From contig NZ_SCNV01000055.1 in the NCBI RefSeq assembly GCF_005503145.1, forward strand, positions 1 to 58,260: a stretch of DNA of 58,260 nt, in the 5' to 3' direction. The stretch comes from Burkholderia sp. 4M9327F10 (GTDB lineage Bacteria > Pseudomonadota > Gammaproteobacteria > Burkholderiales > Burkholderiaceae). The translations under genes were made by a program, and so were the position numbers. Under the pieces are notes generated by a model. That model saw only the letters and a list, made by a program, of their open reading frames with translations. It was not told where the DNA came from and did not search any database. Below, in pieces: positions 25,236 through 32,556 of the stretch (positions are counted from its first letter, which is position 1; each line of letters begins with the position of its first letter).

Positions 25236-26261
25236 GCGAGCGCCGCGCTGCTGCTGATCCTGCTCCTGCGATTCGAACAAGGCTTTGAAATTGCCTTCGC
25301 CAAAACCGTCCTCACCCCGGCGTTCGATAATCTCGAAGAAGACCGGCCCAATCTGACGCTTCGTAAAACGTTGCAGCAGAATCTTCTGTGGACCCTTGCC
25401 GTCGACCAGAATCCCTCGTCGCGCGAGGCGCTTGACGTCGAGAGCGTGCCCCGGAAGACGCGCGTCAATCCCGGCGTAATAGCGCTGCGACGGAGCGGCC
25501 ATAAACTCGATGCCGGCGGCATTGAGTTTTTGAATCGTATCTTCAATGTCGGAAGTCAACAGTGCAATGTGTTGAATCCCCTCTCCACCGTAGTCGCGGA
25601 TAAATTCATCATTCTGATTCAGCACGCCGGGTTGGTCGTGTGCGGCAGCGGCCACTGGAATCGACACGCGGCCGCACGGACTCACCATGGAACGGGCTCG
25701 CATTCCGGACATGTGCCCTTTGACCTCAAGGTACTGCTTCTGCGTAAATCCAAACGTGTCGCGGTAGAAGTTGGCCCACAAATCGAGGTTCTCGGGATGG
25801 ACAATGTTCGACGTGTGGTCGACCGCCACAATGTTGGCGTCACCCGCGGGCGTGTTTCGCGTTTCAACTGGAAGCGAAAAAGTCTCCCGGAAGTCACGGT
25901 CAATGAAGTACACGAGGCTATCGCCGATGCCGAGAATCGTCGGCGTGTCGACAGCGAACACCCCTTCCGTTGCGGCGCAAGCTGTACGTGCGCCGCCGGA
26001 GAGTGCCAGTTCGTGGGCGAGCTTCGCGTTATTGACGCGAATGCCAATCGCGCGTACTGACGCGCCGTGGCGAGATTCGAACACGTTCGGATTGCCGTTG
26101 ACGATGAAAGTTGCCGTGCCTTGCGTCATGAGAAACATGCCGCTCATGGACTTGGCGCGGAGGCGGAATCCAAGGCGTTCGAATAGGTCCACGAGTTCCA
26201 TCGGACGCGACGAGACGAATTCGACAAATGCAAATCCATCAGTTTTTACTGGTGCATTCAT
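25215..26261 (-). CDS. hppD: 4-hydroxyphenylpyruvate dioxygenase
   Basis: The 348-aa protein converts 4-hydroxyphenylpyruvate to homogentisate in tyrosine breakdown. The iron ligands are His149 (VDHTSN), His231 (IQHIAL) and Glu310 (VFFEIIER), and the C-terminal helix GEGNFKALFESQEQDQ is typical. It is of standard bacterial length. The gene is monocistronic or leads leftwards; no homogentisate dioxygenase lies in the window. An AGTAA-N6-TTACT palindrome just upstream (26269-26284) may be an operator. Confidence 0.93.
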   Translation of the reverse strand: MNAPVKTDGFAFVEFVSSRPMELVDLFERLGFRLRAKSMSGMFLMTQGTATFIVNGNPNVFESRHGASVRAIGIRVNNAKLAHELALSGGARTACAATEGVFAVDTPTILGIGDSLVYFIDRDFRETFSLPVETRNTPAGDANIVAVDHTSNIVHPENLDLWANFYRDTFGFTQKQYLEVKGHMSGMRARSMVSPCGRVSIPVAAAAHDQPGVLNQNDEFIRDYGGEGIQHIALLTSDIEDTIQKLNAAGIEFMAAPSQRYYAGIDARLPGHALDVKRLARRGILVDGKGPQKILLQRFTKRQIGPVFFEIIERRGEDGFGEGNFKALFESQEQDQQQRGARLGPTRL

Positions 26262-26268
26262 AATATTA

Positions 26269-26284
26269 AGTAATAGTCCTTACT
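26269..26284. promoter_or_regulatory. AT-rich palindrome in the hppD promoter
   Basis: AGTAA (26269-26273) and TTACT (26280-26284) form an inverted repeat 8 bp upstream of the hppD ATG, within a locally AT-rich stretch that also offers a TATAGT -10-like word on the minus strand. It resembles MarR/TetR-type operators; the binding protein is unknown. Confidence 0.4.
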
Positions 26285-26346
26285 ATAATTTATGACACCG
26301 AATCCTTACCGGTTAAATCATGCGATGCTGCAAACGAAGCAGTGGC

Positions 26347-26760
26347 TTACTTGCGCGTCGCGGCGACGACCTTGACTTCAACTACAAGCTCCGCGCGTGC
26401 CAGCGACGCCACACCGAGAATGGTCCACGCGGGGAAGTCGGAGCGGATGTATCGTTCCTTCACCTCGCGGAACGCAGCGAGTTGCGAGCCGACATCGACG
26501 TGATAGGAAACGAGTTCGACCACATCCGTAAAGTCGAGCCCAAGGTGCCTGAGCACCGCTTCGATGCGTTTGAATGCGACGTCGATCTGATCCTTCGGGT
26601 CCTCGGGGATCGATCCGTCGGCACGCACGCCGATCTGGCCGGCGATAAAGGCCAGTCCGTTGGCCATCACAGCTGGCGAGTACTGGAACAGGTCGAAAAT
26701 ACGATTGCTTCCGAAAGTGGCATCGTCTTCGGGAAGACGCAGGCGCTGAATCTGACTCAT
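26347..26760 (-). CDS. RidA-family protein
   Basis: The 137-aa protein starts at ATG 26760 with AGAAGGA upstream. It shows the RidA/YjgF fold pattern: FDLFQYSPAVMANGLAFIAGQIG, then FTDVVELVSYHVDV and the conserved end WTILGVASLARAELVVEV. RidA proteins hydrolyse reactive enamine/imine intermediates; the Arg in SLARAE fits the substrate-carboxylate Arg. It lies 86 nt upstream of hppD on the same strand, so the two may be co-transcribed and the RidA protein may serve amino-acid breakdown. Confidence 0.85.
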   Translation of the reverse strand: MSQIQRLRLPEDDATFGSNRIFDLFQYSPAVMANGLAFIAGQIGVRADGSIPEDPKDQIDVAFKRIEAVLRHLGLDFTDVVELVSYHVDVGSQLAAFREVKERYIRSDFPAWTILGVASLARAELVVEVKVVAATRK

Positions 26761-26860
26761 GACAGTCCTTCTCTCAACAGGTGTAGTACGGGAAATGGAA
26801 TCCAACGTGCCACACTCTATGCGAGGGCTTGGTCTGCCGTCTGTATAGCGAGTTACAAAG

Positions 26861-27496
26861 TCAACCGAGAAGTTTCGACGGATCCAGTACCCAGATACGG
26901 CGCTGCCGAAGTTCAATCGCGCCGAGCGTCGTCAGCCGCTTCAATGCCCGCGTGACGGTGACGCGGGTTGCCCCAGTCATTGCAGCGATCTGCTCATGAG
27001 TCAGGGGGATGGATATCAGCGTCCCACCCTCTCGTTTCTCGCCATACAGGTCAGCCAGCCGACCCAGTAGTTCACCGATTCTCATTTCTGGCTTTGAAAG
27101 CGCAAGGTATTGGATTCGGGACGCAAGAATCCGCTGCTTGAGTGCAACGATGCGCATCAGAGAAATAGCAAGTTCTGGACAGGACGGAATCACTTCAGTG
27201 ATAACCCGGATGTCAAACTCTATCAGTTCGGAGTTCTCGGCGGCGATAGCGGTAGCAATTCGCGGGAAGCCGTCCATAGCGGGGCTTTCGCCAAACATCG
27301 CCCACGGCCCCATCATTTCGAGCATGAACTCGGCGCCGTCACTCTGGAAGATCGAAACCTGGATACGGCCGGAGAGCAGAAAGTAGAAGGTAAAACCGAG
27401 TTCGCCCTGGCGATAGATCGTGACGCCCTTCTCCACCTTTATTTTCCGGCCTAGGTGGGCAGCACGAATCCAGACGCCCGCGGTAGCGTCGTCCAT
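26861..27496 (-). CDS. Crp/Fnr-family regulator
   Basis: The 211-aa protein has a cyclic-nucleotide-binding-like domain (residues about 15-125; GVTIYRQGELGFTFYFLLSG, then FGESPAMDGFPR) and a Crp-type winged helix (LTHEQIAAMTGATRVTVTRAL, residues about 160-200). There is no cysteine set for an Fe-S cluster as in Fnr, and key cAMP residues are not clear. The start is either ATG 27496 or TTG 27535. It lies 100 bp upstream of the RidA gene and is a candidate regulator of RidA/hppD. Confidence 0.85.
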   Translation of the reverse strand: MDDATAGVWIRAAHLGRKIKVEKGVTIYRQGELGFTFYFLLSGRIQVSIFQSDGAEFMLEMMGPWAMFGESPAMDGFPRIATAIAAENSELIEFDIRVITEVIPSCPELAISLMRIVALKQRILASRIQYLALSKPEMRIGELLGRLADLYGEKREGGTLISIPLTHEQIAAMTGATRVTVTRALKRLTTLGAIELRQRRIWVLDPSKLLG

Positions 27497-27700
27497 GTGC
27501 CATGTTTCCGTGGTCGAGACGGTGCTCCTGGTCAAGTTTGTCTCCGTTTATTGGCTCGGGGCGAACACGAGTATTTTGACACGGAGCGGAACCGGGTCGA
27601 AAGCGGATCACGCAGAGACAGTGCTCGCGACCATCCATCTTCTAAGGAATACGAATTATTTAAGAGGAAAAATCCCCGAACCGGCAAAGAACCGCCCCCA

Positions 27701-28378
27701 TCACGCCAGTCCGCGCTCCGCGGCATACTTCACGAGATCCGCATGATTCTCGATGTGCAGCTTTCGCATGGCCGAGCGCTTCTGGGTCGCTATGGTGGGT
27801 ACAGCGCGCTTCAGTGTTTTCGCAATCTGTGTAACGGACATTCCTTGCGAGAAAAGACGCACCACCTCGAGTTCTTTGGGAGACAACGGTTGGACCCGGG
27901 AGAAATCTTGCTGTGTCGCTCCCTCTCTTGCGATTCGCTCACGTATTGTCGGCGACAGAATCGGTTCTTTTTCAACAAGCGCGAGCTGGCAGATCCTCCC
28001 GAGTTCGTGGGCGGCATCCTCTTTCCCGACGATTGCCGCCACACCGAGCTTGCACAATTCGTGAAACATTGCGCCGCTCGTCAGCATGGTAAACACGACA
28101 ATGCGAACCTCAGGGTAGTCACGGCGAAGTCGTTCAATTAGCCGGAGACCGTCCAGTTCGTCCTCCTCGCCGTTCATGACAAGGTCAGTCACGATCAGGT
28201 CCACCTGCTGCACCTTGAGCTCGCGAAGCAACTCAGCACCGGAGTGAGCGCGAGTCACGACCAGAAATCCAGGCAACGATTCAAAGGCATCGGCAATTGC
28301 CAGCACGATGACGGGATGGTCGTCGGCAACGGCCACGCGAACTTTGCGATCAGCCTGTTTTATGTGCGTACTGAGCAT
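27701..28378 (-). CDS. RcsB-like NarL-family response regulator
   Basis: The 225-aa protein starts at ATG 28378 behind AAGGGGA; the open frame extends to 28624 without support. The receiver domain has the acidic pair in VAVADDHPVI, the phosphoacceptor Asp in LIVTDLVMNG and the conserved Lys in IVGKEDA. The LuxR-type helix-turn-helix ends the protein (LSPKELEVVRLFSQGMSVTQ, then KTLKRAVPTIATQ). The receiver resembles the RcsB group. No histidine kinase is adjacent. A second similar regulator lies at 30636-31406. Confidence 0.88.
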   Translation of the reverse strand: MLSTHIKQADRKVRVAVADDHPVIVLAIADAFESLPGFLVVTRAHSGAELLRELKVQQVDLIVTDLVMNGEEDELDGLRLIERLRRDYPEVRIVVFTMLTSGAMFHELCKLGVAAIVGKEDAAHELGRICQLALVEKEPILSPTIRERIAREGATQQDFSRVQPLSPKELEVVRLFSQGMSVTQIAKTLKRAVPTIATQKRSAMRKLHIENHADLVKYAAERGLA

Positions 28379-28701
28379 GGCTGCTTGTCCCCTTGCTTGA
28401 TGGTCGGGTCGCGCGATCAACGTCAGGGCCGCCCATGGACCTCTCGCCCTGGGACGTCTAACGTCCATTTCATTGTAATCGATCGGCACATGCAAGCAAT
28501 TAGCGCCAGATCCCGGCTCAGTCAATCGCTGAAATTGAGGCGCTAGCGCATCCAGACGACACGCCCAGCGCGAAGTACCGTTCAAAGCTTCTGCATGCCC
28601 GCATCGCAATCGGGGGAGTGGCAAGCCTTACGGGCCACCACCCTGACAGGAACTGAAGGCCGCGATCGAGCCTGGGCATACCGCTCGCACATAGGCGTAC
28701 A
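28379..28701. other. Gene-free intergenic region
   Basis: This 323-bp gap holds the leader and promoter of the response-regulator gene and the 3' flank of the small membrane-protein gene. No RNA gene, repeat or convincing ORF was seen. Confidence 0.4.
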
Positions 28702-29016
28702 TCACCCGGTCAGCCGGTACAGCCACACGGTGCCCAACACCCCGAATACCAGTCCCATAACGCGGCCAATCAGCATGCTGTTCACGTCCACGTCGAGCAG
28801 AAACGGACTGCGCTTTGCGCGCAGCAGCGTGCATAGCAGCAGCGGCCGGGGAAACACGATGCATGCGGCGACAGCCAGCCCGGCGGCGACGTGCCACAGA
28901 CCTAGTCCGTCATTGAACGAACCGACCGGAATCATCGACAACGCGAAGAGCGCGGACATTGTCACCAACGCGGCCAGAAACAGGCCGCTCATCAACCTGT
29001 CGACAGGATGTCCCAT
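28702..29016 (-). CDS. Small membrane protein, unknown
   Basis: The 104-aa protein has three predicted membrane helices (LFLAALVTMSALFALSMI, HVAAGLAVAACIVF, VMGLVFGVLGTVWLY). Its ATG overlaps the stop of the upstream chimeric gene in TAATG, so translation is coupled. I do not recognise a family. Co-expression with the glycosyltransferase part suggests a role in glycan or adhesin export. Confidence 0.65.
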   Translation of the reverse strand: MGHPVDRLMSGLFLAALVTMSALFALSMIPVGSFNDGLGLWHVAAGLAVAACIVFPRPLLLCTLLRAKRSPFLLDVDVNSMLIGRVMGLVFGVLGTVWLYRLTG

Positions 29017-30188
29017 TATGCTTGCTCCCTCGTGGAATGACTCATCCGGTCTTCTTTCAGTTGCAGCAAATGACCGCCGACACGTGCCATGACCTCGGAC
29101 CAGTCACAGTTGGCGCGCCTGCGGAACAGACGCATGCTGGGATACCAGGGACTGTCCTCACGCGTGTAATGCCAACGCCAGTCGCCGTAAAACGGCAACA
29201 ACAGCCATGTGGGCTTGCCCATTGCTCCCGCAACATGCGCGACCGAAGTGTCCACGGTGAGCACGAGATCCAGCGCGGCAATCGCGGCCGCGGTTTCATC
29301 CATACTGCCCACCCCCGCGCCTACGTCGTAAAAGTTAGCGAGTCGCGACGCATGGTCCGCCGCCTCATCGGCGCCGGCGCCTTTCTGCAGGCTGTAAAAA
29401 TCGATGCCCTCAATACGGAAGAGGTCATCCATCACCGACAGCGACGGCAAGGAACGATTTGCATCGTTCTCATGGGTCGGATTACCCTTGAACACAATGC
29501 CGACCTTCAGCGCACCGGGCCGACCAGGCAATGCCGGCTGTACGGTGCCCTCCGGCACACGCAGGTAGCGCACTGACTGCGGCAACCCATCGAGCTGCAG
29601 CGGCAAGTGCACCGGAATCGCATGCGGGAAGGTCCAGAAGTCATGTTCGGGCATGCGGTCCGTCTGGTTCACGTCGAATACGGCGTCCGCCTCGCCCGCG
29701 GCGATGAACAGATTGACGAGCGGCCGCTGACACACCACCGTGACTCGCGCGGCGCCACACTGCTCTCGCAGCATGCGTGCGAAGCGCAGGAAGAAAATTT
29801 CGTCGCCCAGTCCGAACTCACTCCAGATAACAATCGACTTGCCCCGCAGGGGCTCGCCCACGTTGAACGTGTCCCAGTTGATCACGGTGCGTTGCGTGCC
29901 CTGGTTGATGGTCATCGTGTTGGCGTTCTGCGAGATGCTCGCCTGGCCCGCCGCAACCTGGCCGTTGGTCGGCAGGCTCTGCGCGAAGCTCACCGTCGCG
30001 CCGGTAGCCATCAGCGCCGCGGCCAGCGCCTTCATGATCGAAACAACACCAAACTCAACGTCTGCTGCACCCGCATCTGCACCTGCGCCCTCGCCCGGAC
30101 GCTTGCCCTGGCTCGTTGCAGTTTCTTCAACTGCGACCAGCATGCCCAGTCGCTTGCTGAATATTGTGCGAAACCGATTCTTGTTCAT
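29016..30188 (-). CDS. In-frame chimera: TPS adhesin N-terminus fused to GT9-type glycosyltransferase C-terminus
   Basis: The 390-aa product begins exactly like a two-partner-secretion adhesin: an ESPR extended signal (MNKNRFRTIFSKRLGMLVAV), a signal helix (ALAAALMATGATVSFAQ) and the first strands of the TPS domain (ASISQNANTMTINQGTQRTV, then INWDTFNVG). At about residue 110 (near 29857) it switches without a frame break to EPLRGKSIVIWSEFGLGDE, the start of the GT-B domain of TPR-linked GT9 glycosyltransferases. This continues normally through LVLTVDTSVAHVAGAMGKPTWLLL and DSPWYPSMRLFR. The middle of the adhesin and the TPR part of the enzyme are missing. The simplest reading is a deletion that joined two neighbouring genes. 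Whether the fusion is made or works is unknown. Confidence 0.85.
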   Translation of the reverse strand: MNKNRFRTIFSKRLGMLVAVEETATSQGKRPGEGAGADAGAADVEFGVVSIMKALAAALMATGATVSFAQSLPTNGQVAAGQASISQNANTMTINQGTQRTVINWDTFNVGEPLRGKSIVIWSEFGLGDEIFFLRFARMLREQCGAARVTVVCQRPLVNLFIAAGEADAVFDVNQTDRMPEHDFWTFPHAIPVHLPLQLDGLPQSVRYLRVPEGTVQPALPGRPGALKVGIVFKGNPTHENDANRSLPSLSVMDDLFRIEGIDFYSLQKGAGADEAADHASRLANFYDVGAGVGSMDETAAAIAALDLVLTVDTSVAHVAGAMGKPTWLLLPFYGDWRWHYTREDSPWYPSMRLFRRRANCDWSEVMARVGGHLLQLKEDRMSHSTREQA

Positions 30189-30635
30189 GGTTCAAAAAAA
30201 TCAAAAAAGTGAAAAAGACCAAACTCCAAAAGACATGCGACTCGAATGCGGCGCCATTCGCGTGACACATCGCATCCGTCGACAGACAGCCTGTGGAGCT
30301 ACCGGTGAAAAGTTGATACCGCGAGGCAGGCAAACTACGAAGCGCCTGCTTTCAGCGGCAGCCATTACCCGGCGTAGTCAATCACCCGCATGGGCTACAT
30401 GGACGAACGGGGCGGCAGCTCTTCGAATCCCACGTGGATGATAGAAATCCGGACCTGCGCGCGATATAAACGAAGTTCGAAACTCGGAGAGCGAGTGGGG
30501 AGCAGACACCGCCTGCGTTTGGTGAATTACTGCAAGCGTGCCGCGTGAGCTGCGGCTATCAGAGCGCACGGCAAAGCGGTGGATGGGAGGGACGGCGGCG
30601 CAGGCATTGCCCTGACGACAGCATCGCCATGGGCG
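30189..30635. other. Gene-free intergenic region
   Basis: The 447-bp stretch contains the upstream region of the chimeric gene, including an A/T-rich run just before its ATG (30190-30225). Short ORFs here show no start signals or domains. No RNA gene or repeat was recognised. Confidence 0.4.
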
Positions 30636-31406
30636 TCAAAACTGGTGACGGGTTTCCGGCCGGTGAAACCTTGCAAACGGGGCTGGCTGACGACAGCCTC
30701 CCTCGATACCAGGAAGAGTATGGTCAAGCCGCAACCTGTGGGTCACCGCAAAGCGGTACACTTCGCTCTCCGACGCGAACCCAAGCCGCCGGCATGCCTC
30801 GCTTCGCTGCGCACTGACGGTGTTCACGGAACGGCGCAGCAGTTTCGCGGTTTCGCTGACGGAACAGCCGCAGAGCATCAAACCTACGACTTCCATCTGA
30901 CGTCGAGTCAGTCCGAGAAAGGGTCGGAACTCAGGCATTACTAAAAAAATCTCAGCGGCATCATGCACAAGCGGCGAAAGGTATGGCTGTCCGTTTGCGA
31001 CCTGCAAGATGGCATCTTTTAATTCATCGACCTCATCACGCTTCGAGACGAGACCTCTTATGCCTTTGAGCCGAAGACTGCCGACCAGGAACGGATCGTA
31101 AAATTCGGTATAGACAATGGTTGGAATCGACGGATAGGCACTCGACAAGGTAGCAAGGAATTCCCACCCAGTGACGGATTTTCCATTAGGCATGGAGTAG
31201 TCGGTCAGGATCACATGGCATGGGCAATGTTCGAGCAGCTTGAACAGCTCAGCCGGACTGTTCGCCGTTCCGACCACGTCGATTTCCGCGCCCTTGATTG
31301 CCTTAAGGATTCCTAAAATAATAAATGGATGATCATCCGCTACCACTACCTTCACTGGTCCCCCGATCACTTCTGGTCTCCTGAATAGCCACTGCCGCCA
31401 GTCCAC
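30636..31406 (-). CDS. Second RcsB-like NarL-family response regulator
   Basis: The 256-aa frame has a receiver domain (VKVVVADDHPFIILGILKAI; phosphoacceptor Asp in VILTDYSMPNGK; Lys in LVSKRDE) and a LuxR helix-turn-helix (LTRRQMEVVGLMLCGCSVSE, then RRSVNTVSAQRSEACRRLG). The C-terminal tail of about 30 residues after the DNA-binding domain is unusual. The start is GTG 31406 or a GTG at 31355 directly before the receiver. Like the paralogue at 27701-28378 it has no adjacent kinase; both flank the adhesin-glycosyltransferase chimera. Confidence 0.85.
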   Translation of the reverse strand: MDWRQWLFRRPEVIGGPVKVVVADDHPFIILGILKAIKGAEIDVVGTANSPAELFKLLEHCPCHVILTDYSMPNGKSVTGWEFLATLSSAYPSIPTIVYTEFYDPFLVGSLRLKGIRGLVSKRDEVDELKDAILQVANGQPYLSPLVHDAAEIFLVMPEFRPFLGLTRRQMEVVGLMLCGCSVSETAKLLRRSVNTVSAQRSEACRRLGFASESEVYRFAVTHRLRLDHTLPGIEGGCRQPAPFARFHRPETRHQF

Positions 31407-32047
31407 GTGCGGCTTTCTTATTCACCTGGTTTGGCGGACACGTTCCTTGTACCGCAGATGGGTCGAGATTAGCCGGACAAACGTCAAATTTCTATAAACG
31501 AAAATCGAAATTTTCTGCGTAATCGCTCTTGCGCAGGAGAACTGATCTAACAGACCCAGGCAGACGAACCTCGACCCAACGGTTCGATATGCGCAGCATT
31601 GGCATTTCCAGCTTGCCTCCGACAGTTCAGAATCGGATTAAATCAATGATATAGACTGCGCTCGCCCAAACGGAGGTCAAGGCATCAACGCCCCGGCTTT
31701 TCATCGATCGTGTACGCGTTCACAACTCATCGTCAACGTCGTACGCTTTGGCCCGACTCCACGTCCCCCAAGCTGCCGGTCCATCGTCGTTCCTGGATGA
31801 TCGTACTCGCGAACCATCGTATGGACCCGTACACCCGGCATCTATCAATGAAATTCGAATCTAGCCGGACTTGCCGGCTTGTCTAAGCTGACAGCGCTGT
31901 ACCCACGCGACTGCGAAGGTCGCGTGCGGGGTGACGGCCGCAACATGGTTGCGCATCTGCAACGTGGGAACGAGGCGGAAAAAGAAACGCGCACGTTTCC
32001 GCAAAGGCAAGTTGCCGAATTGGATCGGCACTTTCAGGAAGAACATC
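31407..32047. other. Gene-free intergenic region
   Basis: No supported gene lies in this 641-bp stretch. A short AT-rich hairpin, GAAAAT-CGAA-ATTTTC, sits at 31500-31515, in a low-GC patch upstream of the response-regulator gene. The right end is the 3' flank of the tRNA-Leu gene. Confidence 0.45.
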
Positions 32048-32413
32048 TGGTGCCGGGGACCGGACTCGAACCGGCAAGCTGTTAAGCGGCGGATTTTCTT
32101 CACACCACGCCTTTCGGCGCCAAGGATGCCGGGCGGCACCCTCGTTCGTGCGCTGGACTATGCCTTCGCCATCGCGGCTACGCTGCGCTGCCAAACCGCC
32201 AGCACCGGCCACCTTAGGCGCCCCCCGTCTAGTCTCTACACCTTCCGCACCCTCGCATGCTTGCGACGGCGGGCTTGGCTCGGCGTTGCCTCGATTGCGC
32301 GCCTGGCGCGAAACCAGGGGTTTCACCGAATTTGAGGGGTTCTGCACCGGCCGTTTCCGGTCGGGCACTCAATTTTTTAAGTCCGCTATGTTTACCAATT
32401 TCATCACCCCGGC
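32048..32413 (-). tRNA. tRNA-Leu(UAA), split by a group I intron
   Basis: On the minus strand the 5' exon is 32413-32379 (35 nt) and the 3' exon 32097-32048 (50 nt). Joined, they give an 85-nt tRNA with a perfect 7-bp acceptor stem (GCCGGGG with CCCCGGC), encoded CCA, a D-arm with ATG/CAT stem, an anticodon stem GCGGA/TCCGC, and the 7-nt loop CTTAAAA with anticodon TAA. A class II variable arm and a T-arm with TTCGAGT follow. The insertion point is between U34 and A35, the same site used by the tRNA-Leu(UAA) intron of cyanobacteria and plastids. A promoter lies at 32427-32455. Confidence 0.93.
32098..32378 (-). ncRNA. Group I intron (IC3, Azoarcus-like) in tRNA-Leu(UAA)
   Basis: The 281-nt insert has the conserved group I core read on the minus strand. 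CAAATTCGGTGAAACC (32334-32319) and GGCAACGCCGAGCCAAGC (32290-32273) cover the P3-P4-P5 side. GTGTAGAGACTAGACGG (32241-32225) covers the P7/P3 side, and AAGGCATAGTCCAG (32166-32153) the P8/P7 side. Two GAAA-capped hairpins, CCG-GAAA-CGG (32360-32351) and CGCC-GAAA-GGCG (32119-32108), fit L2 and L9. The 5' exon ends in U34, which can form the P1 U-G wobble with GAGT of the internal guide (32370-32367 region), and the intron ends in G. These core words match, from memory, the Azoarcus tRNA-Ile intron. There is no endonuclease ORF. Confidence 0.92.
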
Positions 32414-32426
32414 AAGGGCGGACGCG

Positions 32427-32455
32427 ATTCTACCATTGCGCCGCGGCCGCACCAA
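32427..32455 (-). promoter_or_regulatory. Promoter of the tRNA-Leu gene
   Basis: On the minus strand a -35 TTGGTG (32455-32450) and a -10 TAGAAT (32432-32427) are separated by 17 bp, and the mature tRNA 5' end is 14 nt downstream of the -10. The spacing fits a sigma-70 promoter. Confidence 0.65.
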
Positions 32456-32522
32456 ACGCGCGCCCCCATTGTGCCGTCCGATTCATCGCATAGTCACAAT
32501 GAATGGCGATAATTTCCCTCAC

Positions 32523-32534
32523 GAAAACGTTTAC
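32523..32534. promoter_or_regulatory. LacI-type operator candidate
   Basis: GAAAACGTTTAC contains the palindrome AAACGTTT (32525-32532) with the central CG typical of LacI/PurR-family operators. It is 25 bp before the ATG of the LacI-family gene, so autoregulation is likely. Confidence 0.6.
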
Positions 32535-32556
32535 AACCCGAGCGGAAACCACAGCG

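Noticed and set aside
31883..32368. Minus-strand ORF of 161 codons and overlapping plus-strand ORFs such as 31931-32335
   Set aside because: They run through the tRNA-Leu exons and the group I intron; the translated words (such as RGPDSNRQ and VPGTGLEPAS) are the familiar false proteins produced by tRNA genes.
32048..32413. The two tRNA halves read as attachment-site remnants of an integrated element
   Set aside because: The halves are complementary parts of one tRNA rather than duplicated ends, the spacer is only 281 nt with no integrase, and it has a complete group I core.
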